In this document: positions 49,842 to 59,117 of the stretch, one piece after another
Layout of the letters: each line of letters starts with the position of its first letter
Numbering within the stretch: the stretch's first letter is position 1
Assembly (NCBI GenBank): GCA_015068305.1
Contig: SVKV01000003.1
Location: forward strand, 1 to 64,000
DNA: 64,000 nucleotides
Direction: 5' to 3'
From: Oscillospiraceae bacterium
GTDB taxonomy: Bacteria > Bacillota > Clostridia > Oscillospirales > Oscillospiraceae
Translations under genes and position numbers: made by a program
The notes under the pieces: model-generated
The model's input: only the letters and a program-made list of their open reading frames with translations
Databases searched by the model: none
What the model was told of the DNA's origin: nothing

Positions 49842-50278
49842 TACTTGTTCAGATAATTCTGAAGGGCTTCAAAGTCACTTTGCACCTTTTCATCGCTCTG
49901 ATGGCTGAAAACGAACAGACGGCCGTCGTTCAGATAAACGAGGACACACTTGTCGGTCTGACGGTCAATAATACCGTAATACTCGCCCCACTCCTTGCTG
50001 ATGCAGTGGCCCGTCAGCAATGCAATGTCGCCCTTGCCCTTAATGATCTCATCGTCCTCATCCACATCACCGATCTGCACAGACTCGATCATATCATAGG
50101 GAATATTCATGGAATACCGGTTTGTCACCACATCAACAGCTTCCTCACCATAGGTCACTGTGATCATATTCTCTGCCCGGCAAGAGGCAACGGTAAGGAT
50201 CAGGGTAAACAGCACAACTGCAAACGCCAGGTCCCGCCATTTGAACAGATACTTCAGTTTTGCAAAATACTCTTTCAT
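49841..50278 (-). CDS. Small membrane-anchored or lipoprotein, unknown function
   Basis: The 145-residue protein has a basic N-terminus, one hydrophobic segment (about residues 17-32) ending in VASC, a possible lipobox, and an extracellular domain of short strands with a final helix (FSHQSDEKVQSDFEALQNYL). The strand pattern with a C-terminal helix resembles bacterial PH-like domains, but I cannot assign it firmly. The start at 50278 is chosen for the CAGGAAAA ribosome site; the frame is open to 50323. Confidence 0.6.
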   Translation of the reverse strand: MKEYFAKLKYLFKWRDLAFAVVLFTLILTVASCRAENMITVTYGEEAVDVVTNRYSMNIPYDMIESVQIGDVDEDDEIIKGKGDIALLTGHCISKEWGEYYGIIDRQTDKCVLVYLNDGRLFVFSHQSDEKVQSDFEALQNYLNK

Positions 50279-50356
50279 TGGTTTTCCTGCCTTGTACAAA
50301 ATAGTAGCTACATCATAGCACACTTTTTCCCCAATTCCAACCCTTTTCCCAAAAAA

Positions 50357-50383
50357 TTCCCTCCGGATTACTCCGGAGGGAAT
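50357..50383 (-). terminator. Terminator of the second GPH symporter gene
   Basis: ATTCCCTCCGG (50357-50367) pairs with CCGGAGGGAAT (50372-50382 region), and the minus strand continues with six Ts. Confidence 0.85.
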
Positions 50384-50419
50384 CAGTTTCAGAAAGCAGC
50401 TAATTCTGTAAGACCAGAA

Positions 50420-51841
50420 TTAATTCTGTGCAGCGTGGCGCTCAGCCAGATCCTTCTGCATCTGAGCCATGGTCTTCTTGTCCAGGTTGTAGACGATAGC
50501 CAGGCCGATGAACTGCAGCAGACCTGCAACCAGGTAGAATGCAGCAGCCTGATAACGCATACGCAGAGCGACTTCGAAGGTCTGGTTGCCCTGGTTGGCT
50601 TCCACGAAGCCCAGAGCGCCAGCGACCAGCAGGCCCAGAGAGGGTCCGATGCCCTGTGCCAGCTTACGGAAGAAGCTGTGCAGAGCGTAGGTGGTGCCCT
50701 CTTCGCGGACGCCCAGCTTCCACTCGCCGTAGTCCATGGCGTCAGCCATCAGGGACCAGGAGATAGCGGAGTACAGACCGCCGCCGACACCGGCCAGAGC
50801 GGAGCAGGCAGCCCAGATCAGCATACCGGTGGTGTTGGGGGGCATGGGAACGATCAGCAGCAGTGCATAGCCAACCAGAGTGACAATTGCACCGACGGTG
50901 ACGGATTCCTTCTTACCAAACTTCATGACGATCTTGGTAGCGAAGGGCATGAACAGGAACATGGGGATGTAGGAAATCATGCCCATGATGCCGGACAGGT
51001 GAGCGGCATGGAAGTAGGACTGGTACATAGCGGTGGTAGCGTACTGTGCGCCGTACATACCGATGAACTGACCGACGGGAGCCAGGGTAGCACCGACGGC
51101 AGCGCGGTTCTTGAAGAAGGAACCGAAGGACTTGAAGACGTTGAAGTTGAAGCCTTCGTCCTCGTTGCACTGAACCTGAGTCTCAACACGGACAACAGTG
51201 TTCTTGATCATGAACTGGAAGCACAGGAAGCCGAAGCCACCCATGATCAGAGCAGCCCAGAACACAACATTACCCTTCAGGTTGTTGTTGGAGTCGTAAA
51301 TCAGGAAGGGCAGGATCATGGGAGGAACCATGTTACCGGCCATGGAACCGACGGAGCGGAACACGGACAGGGATGCGCGCTCAGCGGGGTCGGTGGTGAT
51401 CAGGGACATGACGGAGCCATAGGGAACGTTAGCGATGGTGTAGAATGCGTCCCATGCAATGTAGCCGACCACGAACAGAACGTACTTCAGTACCATGGGG
51501 GCATTGGGGAAGGGCAGGAACATGACGGATGCACCAACGATCAGGCCGATGGAGCCAACCCAGATGTACTGCAGGAACTTGTTGCGCTTGTAGACGTGCT
51601 TGTCAGCGTCGACCATGGAGCCGATCAGGGGGTCATTGATTGCGTCCCAGACCTGCACGATGATCATCAGGATAGCCATAGCTTCCAGGGAGACCTGCAT
51701 GTACTGAGTCCAGAAAATGGAGACGGTGCCCTTCAGGGCGAAGCTCATGTTACAGCCCAGGTCGCCTGCAGCATAAGCCAGCTTGTCGCGGATGCCAAAT
51801 TTGCGGTAGCCATTTGCATCCAGCTGAACGGTTTTTGCCAT
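50420..51841 (-). CDS. GPH-family sugar:cation symporter, second copy
   Basis: The 473-residue twelve-segment transporter shows the GPH signatures KLAYAAGDLGCNMSFAL, VWDAINDPLIGSMVD, NVPYGSVMSLIT and the central MDYGEWKLGVREEGTTYALHSF. It is distinct from the one at 44350. It stands alone between its own promoter and terminator, divergent from the TetR regulator, which is the likely repressor. The substrate is unknown; the downstream enzymes of the window do not identify it. Confidence 0.9.
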   Translation of the reverse strand: MAKTVQLDANGYRKFGIRDKLAYAAGDLGCNMSFALKGTVSIFWTQYMQVSLEAMAILMIIVQVWDAINDPLIGSMVDADKHVYKRNKFLQYIWVGSIGLIVGASVMFLPFPNAPMVLKYVLFVVGYIAWDAFYTIANVPYGSVMSLITTDPAERASLSVFRSVGSMAGNMVPPMILPFLIYDSNNNLKGNVVFWAALIMGGFGFLCFQFMIKNTVVRVETQVQCNEDEGFNFNVFKSFGSFFKNRAAVGATLAPVGQFIGMYGAQYATTAMYQSYFHAAHLSGIMGMISYIPMFLFMPFATKIVMKFGKKESVTVGAIVTLVGYALLLIVPMPPNTTGMLIWAACSALAGVGGGLYSAISWSLMADAMDYGEWKLGVREEGTTYALHSFFRKLAQGIGPSLGLLVAGALGFVEANQGNQTFEVALRMRYQAAAFYLVAGLLQFIGLAIVYNLDKKTMAQMQKDLAERHAAQN

Positions 51842-51905
51842 TTGAATATCCTCCTCTTATTTTGCAGACTTTGCATTACACCAAAAGTCCGCAATTTATA
51901 AGGCT

Positions 51906-51934
51906 ATTATAAGTTTTGAACAAAATTTAAACAA
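51906..51934 (-). promoter_or_regulatory. Promoter of the second GPH symporter gene
   Basis: On the minus strand, TTGTTT (51929-51934) and TATAAT (51906-51911) are 17 bp apart, 65 bp before the start. Confidence 0.7.
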
Positions 51935-51996
51935 GGGACAAATTCTGGAATTTGTAACCTCGAATTGAAATTTTACCGCCACCTTATTATGTAATA

Positions 51997-52025
51997 TTGA
52001 CAAAAGGTCCTTTATCTATTATGAT
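51997..52025 (+). promoter_or_regulatory. Promoter of the tetR-like gene
   Basis: TTGACA (51997-52002) and TATGAT (52020-52025) are 17 bp apart, 31 bp before the start. It diverges from the symporter promoter. Confidence 0.8.
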
Positions 52026-52056
52026 ATATATAACAAAATCGACGGAATGGTGAAAT

Positions 52057-52599
52057 ATGTATAAACATTGCGCAACAGAAGAAAGTGTCCGCCGGCAGCG
52101 CCAGCTGGAAGGCTGTCTCCAGGAGCTGATGCTGACAGAAAGCTACCCCCAGATCACCATCAGCCATATCTGTGACCGGGCCGGTATTTCCAGAAAATCC
52201 TTCTACCGGTACTTCAGCAGCAAGGAAGGCTGCCTGTACGCTTTGCTGGATCATGCCATCTTCGACGGTGCCTCCTACTACCTGCCGGATCATCGGGACA
52301 ATCAGTCCGTCCGCTTTATTTACGAGCGTTTTTTCAGCTACTGGAAAAGCAAGGCACTGCTGCTGGATGCCCTGTACCGCAATACCATGGGCCAGCTTCT
52401 GGCAGAACGGATGCTGGAGTACATCGTCCAGGAAGAGCATGAGTTCCGCTATTTTTTCCGGGATCAGGCCGACGAATCCTATGAGCGCAGCGTTTTTTAT
52501 ATCGCCGGCGTGATGGGGCTGGTTCTTTCTTGGCATAAAAGCGGCTTTTCCAAGTCCGTTTCCCAGATGGCAAAGATCCTTTCCGATATGGTCAGTTAA
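52057..52599 (+). CDS. TetR-family transcriptional regulator
   Basis: The 180-residue protein has the TetR helix-turn-helix at about residues 28-66 (YPQITISHICDRAGISRKSFYRYFSSKEGCLYAL) and a variable helical ligand domain ending in MAKILSDMVS. It is divergent from the GPH symporter gene, which it probably represses. GGAATGG lies just upstream of the ATG, a weak ribosome site. Confidence 0.88.
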   Translation: MYKHCATEESVRRQRQLEGCLQELMLTESYPQITISHICDRAGISRKSFYRYFSSKEGCLYALLDHAIFDGASYYLPDHRDNQSVRFIYERFFSYWKSKALLLDALYRNTMGQLLAERMLEYIVQEEHEFRYFFRDQADESYERSVFYIAGVMGLVLSWHKSGFSKSVSQMAKILSDMVS

Positions 52600-52609
52600 T
52601 TCCGATGCA

Positions 52610-52638
52610 AAATCCCGGTGCCGAAAGCACCGGGATTT
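52610..52638. terminator. Bidirectional terminator between tetR and the SGNH gene
   Basis: A perfect 12-bp stem (52610-52621 with 52627-52638) with a CGAAA loop lies between the convergent genes. Confidence 0.8.
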
Positions 52639-52648
52639 CCTGTTTCTC

Positions 52649-53779
52649 TTATCGCAGAAGCTCAGCCGGGATTTCCATGGCCATCCGCTCATAGCCCGCC
52701 TTGCTGGGGTGCAGATGGTCGCCGGAATCATACTCCGGCAGAAAGTAATCCGGCCTTTCCGGGTCCCGCAGGGCCCTGTCAAAGTCGATGCAGCCGTCGA
52801 TCAGATCGGTGCTGCGGATAAACTCGTTGTAGGCATGGCGCATGCCCTGGCGGAAGGGTGCATCGGTGCGCCAGCCGCCCATGGGAAGCAGGGTTCCCAC
52901 ATAGACCCGGTAGCCGTAGGACCGGGCTTTTTCAATATAGCCCTTCAGGCCATCAATCAGTTCCTCCACCGTCGGAAGATCGCTCATGGGCCGGAAGGCA
53001 TTGGACCGGCGGCCCACCGGATGAATGATATCGTTGATGCCCTGCTGGATGATCACCACGTCCGCGCCGTCGGTGGGCACCTCATGGTGGAACCGGCGGT
53101 GGCCGGAGAGGCCGTAGGACTCATAGGTCAGACAGGTATACTCCCGCAGGATCCGGGAGCCGGAGGTGGCCCGCCGGATGATGGCGGTGTTGTGATAGCC
53201 CTCCCGGAAGCACCGCAGGGCCAGATCATCGGGCCAGTCCTGGGCGGTGATGGAATCGCCGTAGCAGACGATGGCCCGGTTTCTTTCATCAGTCAGCACG
53301 GAAACATTGCTGAGGAAGTAAAAAAGGTGGGTCTTTCGGGAGGATTCCATATGGATATGGGCATTCTCCGTTTCGTCGCCGTTGGCGTAGAGTCCTTCGG
53401 ACAGGGGGCCGCAGGCATACACAACAGACCGCATCAGCGTAAAATCCGCCAGATAGAAGCTGACCTGAAGCACTTCTCCCTCTGTGATTTCCAGTTCCAG
53501 CGGGTCTGTGACAACGGTCTGCCCTGCTCCGATGGTCATTTCCCGCTTCTGCTCCAGATATACCGGGTAGAATTTGCCGCCGTAGAACACCGTCACCTTG
53601 TGCAGTGTTACCGGTTCGGTGCCGCAGTAATTGTCAAAGGTCAGCCGCAGGCCATGACCGCTGAAGGGCACATGGATGGGGTAGCGGATGGTGATATCCT
53701 TTGCGTAGCGCTCCGGGCGGTTCTCCGCCACACTCACCGCATTTCCCCACACACTGACCCAATGATTGTTTCGTTTCAT
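52649..53779 (-). CDS. SGNH/GDSL-family hydrolase
   Basis: The 376-residue protein has an N-terminal beta-rich domain (about 1-165) and a SGNH hydrolase domain with the nucleophile in CYGDSITAQ, the Gly/Asn blocks RRATSGSRI and QQGINDIIH, and the Asp-His pair in SGDHLHPSKAGYERMA. Such enzymes deacylate carbohydrates or lipids. No signal peptide is seen, so it is probably intracellular. The start at 53779 has AAAAGGAG upstream; the longer open frame to 54037 overlaps the divergent degV promoter. Confidence 0.88.
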   Translation of the reverse strand: MKRNNHWVSVWGNAVSVAENRPERYAKDITIRYPIHVPFSGHGLRLTFDNYCGTEPVTLHKVTVFYGGKFYPVYLEQKREMTIGAGQTVVTDPLELEITEGEVLQVSFYLADFTLMRSVVYACGPLSEGLYANGDETENAHIHMESSRKTHLFYFLSNVSVLTDERNRAIVCYGDSITAQDWPDDLALRCFREGYHNTAIIRRATSGSRILREYTCLTYESYGLSGHRRFHHEVPTDGADVVIIQQGINDIIHPVGRRSNAFRPMSDLPTVEELIDGLKGYIEKARSYGYRVYVGTLLPMGGWRTDAPFRQGMRHAYNEFIRSTDLIDGCIDFDRALRDPERPDYFLPEYDSGDHLHPSKAGYERMAMEIPAELLR

Positions 53780-53886
53780 GGTCCCGCTCCTTTTCCTGTT
53801 CTTACTCCCATTATACGACAGTTTTAAAAAAAGAAAAGCCCCATATTCCCATTCCCTTCCGTTTGTTTCAAAAATCAACATTTCTA

Positions 53887-53915
53887 TTGAAATTTTAGTG
53901 CAAGAATGGTAAAAT
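53887..53915 (+). promoter_or_regulatory. Promoter of the degV gene
   Basis: TTGAAA (53887-53892) and TAAAAT (53910-53915) are 17 bp apart, 48 bp before the start. Confidence 0.6.
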
Positions 53916-53963
53916 ACTCTACACGCAGAAACCATCTTCCCCGCTGTCTTTTGGAGGTACCCC

Positions 53964-54809
53964 ATGATACATCTCATTACCGATTCCGCAGCCGATTTTG
54001 AACCCAGAGAGCTGGAACAGCTGAATATTACCTGCATTCCGCTGTCTGTCCGGTTCGGTGATGCGGATTATCAGGAGAATGTCAATCTGACCAAGGATCA
54101 GTTTTATGAGCTTCTGCTGAATTCCGGCGAGCTTCCCAAAACCTCCCAGGCATCCCCTCAGATCCTGCTGGATCTGTTTGAAAATGCCCGGGATGCCGGT
54201 GACGAGGCCATTTACTTCACCCTTTCCTCCGCCCTCAGCGGTACCTATCAGAGCGCCTGCATGACCCGGGATCTGGCCGAATCCGACCGCTGCCATGTGG
54301 TGGATTCCCTGAATGCCACCGGCGGCCAGCGTTTGATTCTGGAGCATGCCGCAGGCCTCCGGGCCGAAGGAAAAACCACCGAAGAGATTATCGCCGGTGT
54401 GGAGGATCTCCGCAGCCGCATCGTGCTCTTTGCCTGCATCGACACGCTGGAATACCTTTACAAGGGCGGACGGATCTCTCAGACCGTTTACAAGCTGGGC
54501 ACCCTGGCCAATATCAAGCCCATCATCACCGTCGAGCCCGACGGCAGCATCGGCATTCCTGCCAAGGCCATGGGCATGCGCAAGGGTATGGATCTTCTGT
54601 GCAAGCAGGCCCAGTCCAGACCCGCAGACCCTGCCTTCCCCTTCTATGTGATGTACACCAACAACCGGTCCGTGGCCGAAGCCCTGGCTGCCAAGCTGGC
54701 TGCCGTGGGCATCCCCGTTCCGGATGAGCGGATCATCCAGGTGGGTGCCGCCATCGGTTCCCATATCGGTCCCGATGCCTGCGGACTAGTCTATGTTGCA
54801 GCGAAATAA
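53964..54809 (+). CDS. degV: DegV-family fatty acid-binding protein
   Basis: The 281-residue protein matches the DegV family: HLITDSAADF at the start, KTSQASPQ near residue 60, the lipid-site motif SSALSGTYQSA and a C-terminal domain with GSHIGPDACGLVY. FakB-type members present fatty acids to the FakA kinase for phospholipid synthesis; plsC lies next to it in convergent orientation. TGGAGGT precedes the ATG. Confidence 0.92.
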   Translation: MIHLITDSAADFEPRELEQLNITCIPLSVRFGDADYQENVNLTKDQFYELLLNSGELPKTSQASPQILLDLFENARDAGDEAIYFTLSSALSGTYQSACMTRDLAESDRCHVVDSLNATGGQRLILEHAAGLRAEGKTTEEIIAGVEDLRSRIVLFACIDTLEYLYKGGRISQTVYKLGTLANIKPIITVEPDGSIGIPAKAMGMRKGMDLLCKQAQSRPADPAFPFYVMYTNNRSVAEALAAKLAAVGIPVPDERIIQVGAAIGSHIGPDACGLVYVAAK

Positions 54810-54816
54810 ATAAGAA

Positions 54817-54848
54817 ACCGCCGGAGAAACCTCCGGCGGTGCTTTTTT
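54817..54848 (+). terminator. Terminator of degV
   Basis: A perfect 10-bp stem (54817-54826 with 54831-54840) with an AAAC loop is followed by GCTTTTTT and overlaps the end of the convergent plsC by two bases. Confidence 0.88.
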
Positions 54849-55557
54849 ATGTATTGGCATCGATGGCTGCCTGGATCCGCTCTTTAACCAGTGCGGCAAC
54901 TTCCGTTGCCTTGAGTCCGGCAAATTCTTCGTAGGGAATGGGGTCCAGATAGTGCAGCTGCACCGTCACCGGCTTACTGCCCTTCTGATCCAGAACCTTG
55001 AAGCTGTCAATCACCGCAAAGGGAACGATGGGGCACTTGGCCTTGACGGCGCAGCGGAAGGAACCGCCGTGGAATTCGCCCATCACATTGCCGTTTTTGC
55101 TCCGGGTTCCCTCGGGAAAAATCAGATAGTTACGGCCCTTCTGGACTTCCCTGGTCACATTCTGGATCACCTCCAGGGACTGGCGCACATCCTCCCGGTC
55201 CATGCAGAAGGAATTGGTGCACAGGCGGATCTGCTTCAGCAGGGGTACATTTTCCAGTTCCTTCTTCAGCACCGCTGCCAGAGGACGCTCCCAGGTAGCG
55301 GCAATAGCCACCACATCAAAGAGGCCCTGGTGGTTGCCGTAGAGCATGAAGCCATCCTTTTCCGGCAGATTCTCCAGGCCGGTCACCTTCAGATCGATGT
55401 TGCCGCCCTTCACTGCCCGGTCCATAACGTAGTGGATCTGGCTCCACATCTCAAGCTCTTCATATTTTTCGGGATTTGCGGCATAACGCCACAGCTTCGC
55501 AAATGCACCCGGTACCACATGCAGATTTTTCAGCACCATCGTTGCAATTCGGTTCAT
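54847..55557 (-). CDS. plsC: 1-acyl-sn-glycerol-3-phosphate acyltransferase
   Basis: This 236-residue peripheral membrane enzyme adds the second acyl chain to lysophosphatidate. Motif I NHQGLFD (NHx4D), FCMDRED, motif III FPEGTRS and the KAKCPIVPFAV block are all present and in the right order. The start at 55557 has AGGAGGA upstream. It is transcribed alone. Confidence 0.93.
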   Translation of the reverse strand: MNRIATMVLKNLHVVPGAFAKLWRYAANPEKYEELEMWSQIHYVMDRAVKGGNIDLKVTGLENLPEKDGFMLYGNHQGLFDVVAIAATWERPLAAVLKKELENVPLLKQIRLCTNSFCMDREDVRQSLEVIQNVTREVQKGRNYLIFPEGTRSKNGNVMGEFHGGSFRCAVKAKCPIVPFAVIDSFKVLDQKGSKPVTVQLHYLDPIPYEEFAGLKATEVAALVKERIQAAIDANT

Positions 55558-55677
55558 TGGAAATCCTCCTCGGCTTTCTGCAAGCCCTTATTTTCCATAT
55601 ATCCTACCATATTCCGAACCGTTTGGCCAGTCCTTTTTTGCGACGGGTTTTCTGAGGCCTGAGAAATCGGAAGCATC

Positions 55678-55712
55678 TTGATTTTCTAGGTTTCAGCTGA
55701 TAAACTGAAACC
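55678..55712 (+). promoter_or_regulatory. Promoter with overlapping palindromic operator before the pfkB-type kinase
   Basis: TTGATT (55678-55683) and TAAACT (55701-55706) are 17 bp apart. A perfect 8-bp dyad, GGTTTCAG (55689-55696) with CTGAAACC (55705-55712), covers the -10 box, which suits repression by a LacI-type or similar dimer. No such regulator gene is in view. Confidence 0.6.
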
Positions 55713-55740
55713 ATAACCAAGAGAAAAGAGGTCGATTGCA

Positions 55741-56691
55741 ATGTTGGATGTTGTGGCGCTGGGTGAGCTTCTGATTGATTTTACCTGTGTCAGCACAGAT
55801 CCCGAGGGTTATCCCACCATGGCCGCCCATCCCGGCGGCGCACCTGCCAATTTTCTGGCCGCCCTGGCCAAATTCGGTGCCAAAACCGCCATGCTGGGCA
55901 AGGTTGGCTCCGATGCCTTCGGCAGGCTTCTGCTGGGCACTCTGGACCGTGCCGGAATCTCCACCGAAGGGATCGTCATCACCGATGATGTGTTCACAAC
56001 CCTTGCCTTCGTCACTCTGGATGAAACCGGAAACCGGGCATTTTCCTTTTCCCGGAAACCCGGTGCCGATACCTGCATTGCCTGTGAAGAGCTGAATCTG
56101 AAGCTCATCGACGAAGCCCAGGTTTTCCACTTCGGCTCCCTGTCCATGACCGACGAGCCTGCCCGCTCTGCCACCCGCCGGGCTGTTGATTATGCAAGAG
56201 CCGCCGGAAAACTGATCACCTATGACCCCAACCTGAGAAAGCCCCTGTGGAAGGATCCGGAAACGGCCAGAAGCCAGCTGATCTGGGGCATGTCCAGGGC
56301 CGATGTGGTCAAGATCAGCGATGAGGAAGTGGAATTTCTCTGGGGTCTGGGGGCTGCGGAAGGGGCAGATTATATTCTCCGTCATTTTGATGTAAAGCTG
56401 GTCTTTGTGACCTGCGGTGCCGGGGGCTGCTATTTCAAAAACGCTGTTGCCTCCGGTCATGTTCCCAGCCTTTCCGGTATTCGGGTCCTGGATACCACCG
56501 GTGCAGGTGATATCTTTGGCGGAAGTGCCCTGTGGAAGCTGCTGCAGCTGGGGAAGGCACCCGAAACCCTCTCCGCAGCGGAACTGACCGATCTGGTCCG
56601 CTTTGCCTGCACCAGCGCAGGTTTGTCCACCACCCGTCCCGGCGGCATCTCCAGTGTTCCGGATTATGAAACTGTGCTGAAAAATATGTAA
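55741..56691 (+). CDS. PfkB-family sugar kinase, fructokinase type
   Basis: The 316-residue kinase has the PfkB N-terminal box HPGGAPANFLAALAKFGAKTAMLGKVG and the C-terminal signature DTTGAGDIFGG with the catalytic Asp. Overall it is closest to the ScrK-like fructokinases (VALGELLIDF at the start, DPNLRKPLWKD), but the true sugar is uncertain. It stands alone between its promoter and a terminator, convergent with the catabolic operon to its right. Confidence 0.85.
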   Translation: MLDVVALGELLIDFTCVSTDPEGYPTMAAHPGGAPANFLAALAKFGAKTAMLGKVGSDAFGRLLLGTLDRAGISTEGIVITDDVFTTLAFVTLDETGNRAFSFSRKPGADTCIACEELNLKLIDEAQVFHFGSLSMTDEPARSATRRAVDYARAAGKLITYDPNLRKPLWKDPETARSQLIWGMSRADVVKISDEEVEFLWGLGAAEGADYILRHFDVKLVFVTCGAGGCYFKNAVASGHVPSLSGIRVLDTTGAGDIFGGSALWKLLQLGKAPETLSAAELTDLVRFACTSAGLSTTRPGGISSVPDYETVLKNM

Positions 56692-56695
56692 CCGC

Positions 56696-56734
56696 AAAAA
56701 ATGGGAGAAGCCCGCGTGGCTCCTCCCATTTTTT
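56696..56734. terminator. Bidirectional terminator between the kinase and phosphodiesterase genes
   Basis: AAAAAATGGGAG (56696-56707) pairs with CTCCCATTTTTT (56723-56734), giving T tails in both directions. Confidence 0.9.
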
Positions 56735-56743
56735 ATTTGGTTT

Positions 56744-57982
56744 TTACAGAAGGCTCCTGCCTTCCATTTCCTCGGAGGCAAGGCCGAAGACCTTACAGAG
56801 GGTGGGGGCGATATCCAGAATGCTGTGGTCAGCGGTTTCCCGGGCTTCCAGATCCGGATGGGACAGCACAAAGGGCGGTTTGTCGCCTCTGCCGGGGAAA
56901 TGGCCGTGCTTGCCGATGTACGCACCGCCGTCCTTGGCAATGCTGGGGGTGAAGAACTCCGGCTTCACCGCATCCACAAAGAAGTATCCCTCTCCTGCTT
57001 CCAGCACATAGTCAAAGGGGCCGGTGAGGCCCTGCTCTGCCGCAGCAGCCTTGGTATACCAGGCGGTCAGCCAGCCTTCCTGCTTCAGCTGCTCAAAAAG
57101 CGATTCCGCTTCCGGACGGATGGCTTCATCATTCACATAAATCTGGGCGGAGACACCGGCTGCATGGCAGAAAGCCCGGCAATCGGCCCGTTTTTCCGGG
57201 AAGGGCACATCCACCCAGCCCTGCCCGGCAAAGAGCTTGTTGACGGACAGGCTTCCCTTGCAGTTGAGATGGCCGTGGTCACCCAGAATCACCAGGGACA
57301 GCTCATCCAGGCTGGTTTTATCGGAAATATGCTCTAGCACCTCCGTAAGCCACAGGGCACACTGGTCAAAGGCCTCCTCCACCTTTTCATGGCGGATGCC
57401 GAAGCCGTGACGGGTGGAGTCCACCAGAGAAAGATGCAAAAACATCACATCGGGATCAAATTCATCCACAATGTCCAGGGCGCAGTCCTTAGCAAACCGG
57501 TCCAGCTTGAATTTGGAGGTAAAATCCACATCCTCCCGGTGGCGCTCAATGATGTGGGCTGCCTTGCCGCCGGAGGTAGCCTTGATGATGTTCACCGGAT
57601 CATCGGTATAGGACCAGATCTCCGGCACCAGATAGTCCACCGGCGCATTGGCGCTGACGGGCCAGAAAATGGCAGCGCTGGTCCAGCCGGCTTCCCGGAA
57701 ATAATCAAAGAGGGTCTTGCAGTGGATATCGGTATAGTACCATTTCCAGTCCTGGTATTTTGCATTGGGCTGGCACTCCAGATTGTGGAAAACGCCGTGC
57801 TTTTCCGGGGTGTTGCCGGAAACGATGGACACATGGCAAGGGTATGTCAGCGCCGGATAGATGGGCGCCATATTTTTGGAGATCAGCGCCCGCTCCAGGA
57901 AGGGGGCGATCTTCGGATACTTCCGTAGTTTGTCCACGTCCTCAGAAAACATGGCGTCGATGCTTAAAACCAATAATTTCAT
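56744..57982 (-). CDS. Type I phosphodiesterase/nucleotide pyrophosphatase (alkaline phosphatase superfamily)
   Basis: The 412-residue protein has the metal-site Asp in LSIDAMF, the nucleophile Thr46 in PALTYPCHVSIVSG, and the metal ligands in SLVDSTRHGFG, GDHGH and ETADHSILDIAPTLCKVFGL. The family hydrolyses nucleotide, phospho- or phosphonate diesters. No signal peptide is present, so it acts inside the cell, which is less common for the family. It is the last gene of the right-hand operon. Confidence 0.85.
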   Translation of the reverse strand: MKLLVLSIDAMFSEDVDKLRKYPKIAPFLERALISKNMAPIYPALTYPCHVSIVSGNTPEKHGVFHNLECQPNAKYQDWKWYYTDIHCKTLFDYFREAGWTSAAIFWPVSANAPVDYLVPEIWSYTDDPVNIIKATSGGKAAHIIERHREDVDFTSKFKLDRFAKDCALDIVDEFDPDVMFLHLSLVDSTRHGFGIRHEKVEEAFDQCALWLTEVLEHISDKTSLDELSLVILGDHGHLNCKGSLSVNKLFAGQGWVDVPFPEKRADCRAFCHAAGVSAQIYVNDEAIRPEAESLFEQLKQEGWLTAWYTKAAAAEQGLTGPFDYVLEAGEGYFFVDAVKPEFFTPSIAKDGGAYIGKHGHFPGRGDKPPFVLSHPDLEARETADHSILDIAPTLCKVFGLASEEMEGRSLL

Positions 57983-58016
57983 AATTGTCCTCCCGGAGGG
58001 CGAAATTCAGGCAATA

Positions 58017-58052
58017 TGCCCCTGCACAAAAGGTTTCTTTCGTGCAGGGGCA
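58017..58052 (-). terminator. Intercistronic hairpin before the phosphodiesterase gene
   Basis: TGCCCCTGCAC (58017-58027) pairs with GTGCAGGGGCA (58042-58052). No T run follows on the minus strand, so it may protect or attenuate rather than end the message. Confidence 0.4.
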
Positions 58053-58057
58053 GCTTA

Positions 58058-59092
58058 TCAGCTCATCTTGACAACGATCTTGACAACGTCATCAGTGGGG
58101 TGTGCGCCCAGCTCGAATGCCTTGTCGGCATCTTCCAGAGCGAACTCATGGGTAACCAGCTTGCTCAGATCCACCTTGCCCTCAGCAATGCCTCTTGCAG
58201 CGTCCATAAAGTTCTTGGAGCTGAAGCCGAAGGTGCCCACCAGGGTAACCTCGCTGTAGTGGATGATGTTGGGGTCGATGGTGATGGTGGAGCCGGTCTT
58301 CAGGCCGCCGAAGATGTTGACCGTGCCGCCCTTGTCCACCAGCAGCATGGCATCTTCAACAACGGAAGGAATACCGACGCAGACGAAGACCTGATCCAGC
58401 TTCTCGCCGTTCAGAATCTTCTTGACCTCGGCCTTCACATCGGGGGTCTTGCCGGGATTGATGACGGCAGCACCCATGGATGCAGCCAGAGCGCCGCGGG
58501 TCTCGCTGAACTCAGAAACAATGATGTTCTTTGCACCGGCCATCTTCAATCCTTCGATGTGCAGCAGACCCATGGGGCCGGCACCGATGACCAGAGCATT
58601 CTGGCCGGGCTTGACATTGGACTTGCCCATGGAGTTGAGGATGCAGGCAAAAGGCTCGGCCAGGCTGGCGACCTTCATATCCATCTCATCATCCAGAACC
58701 AGCATCGCAGCCTCGGACAGAGCCTTGCTGACGGTTAAGTATTCGGTGAAGGCGCCTTCGGTGCCGGGGCGGGGCCAGGTGGTGCACAGTTCCTCAAAAC
58801 CGGTGGTGCACATTGCGCAGTGGCCGCAGCCGGCGTAGGGCGCAACGACGACCTTCTTGCCGACCAGGGAAGCATCCACTTCGGGGCCTGCAGCCTCGAT
58901 GACGCCGGCAAACTCATGACCCAGGACACAGGGAGGGGTGAAGAAGCGGTGACCCTGCTTGTAGGTCTTGATGTCGGTGCCGCAGAGGCCTGCATACTTA
59001 ACCTTAACCAGATAGTCATCAGCCTTCATTTCGGGCTTTGCGATTTCTTCAACGGCAACCTGACCGATGCCGCGGTACATAACAGCTTTCAT
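58058..59092 (-). CDS. Zinc-dependent alcohol dehydrogenase, polyol dehydrogenase type
   Basis: The 344-residue medium-chain dehydrogenase has the catalytic zinc site CGTD (Cys37) and GHEFAGV (His59, Glu60), the structural zinc cysteines in CGHCAMCTTGFEELC and the NAD site VIGAGPMGLLH. This resembles sorbitol, threonine and tagatose-6-phosphate type dehydrogenases. It is flanked by the aldolase and phosphodiesterase genes and should oxidise an alcohol intermediate of the operon's pathway. Confidence 0.88.
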   Translation of the reverse strand: MKAVMYRGIGQVAVEEIAKPEMKADDYLVKVKYAGLCGTDIKTYKQGHRFFTPPCVLGHEFAGVIEAAGPEVDASLVGKKVVVAPYAGCGHCAMCTTGFEELCTTWPRPGTEGAFTEYLTVSKALSEAAMLVLDDEMDMKVASLAEPFACILNSMGKSNVKPGQNALVIGAGPMGLLHIEGLKMAGAKNIIVSEFSETRGALAASMGAAVINPGKTPDVKAEVKKILNGEKLDQVFVCVGIPSVVEDAMLLVDKGGTVNIFGGLKTGSTITIDPNIIHYSEVTLVGTFGFSSKNFMDAARGIAEGKVDLSKLVTHEFALEDADKAFELGAHPTDDVVKIVVKMS

Positions 59093-59117
59093 GGAATATT
59101 TCCTCCTGTAGGTTCAA

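Noticed and set aside
49880..51901. Long plus-strand frame (673 codons) opposite the second GPH gene
   Set aside because: The minus strand encodes a complete GPH transporter with its own promoter and terminator.
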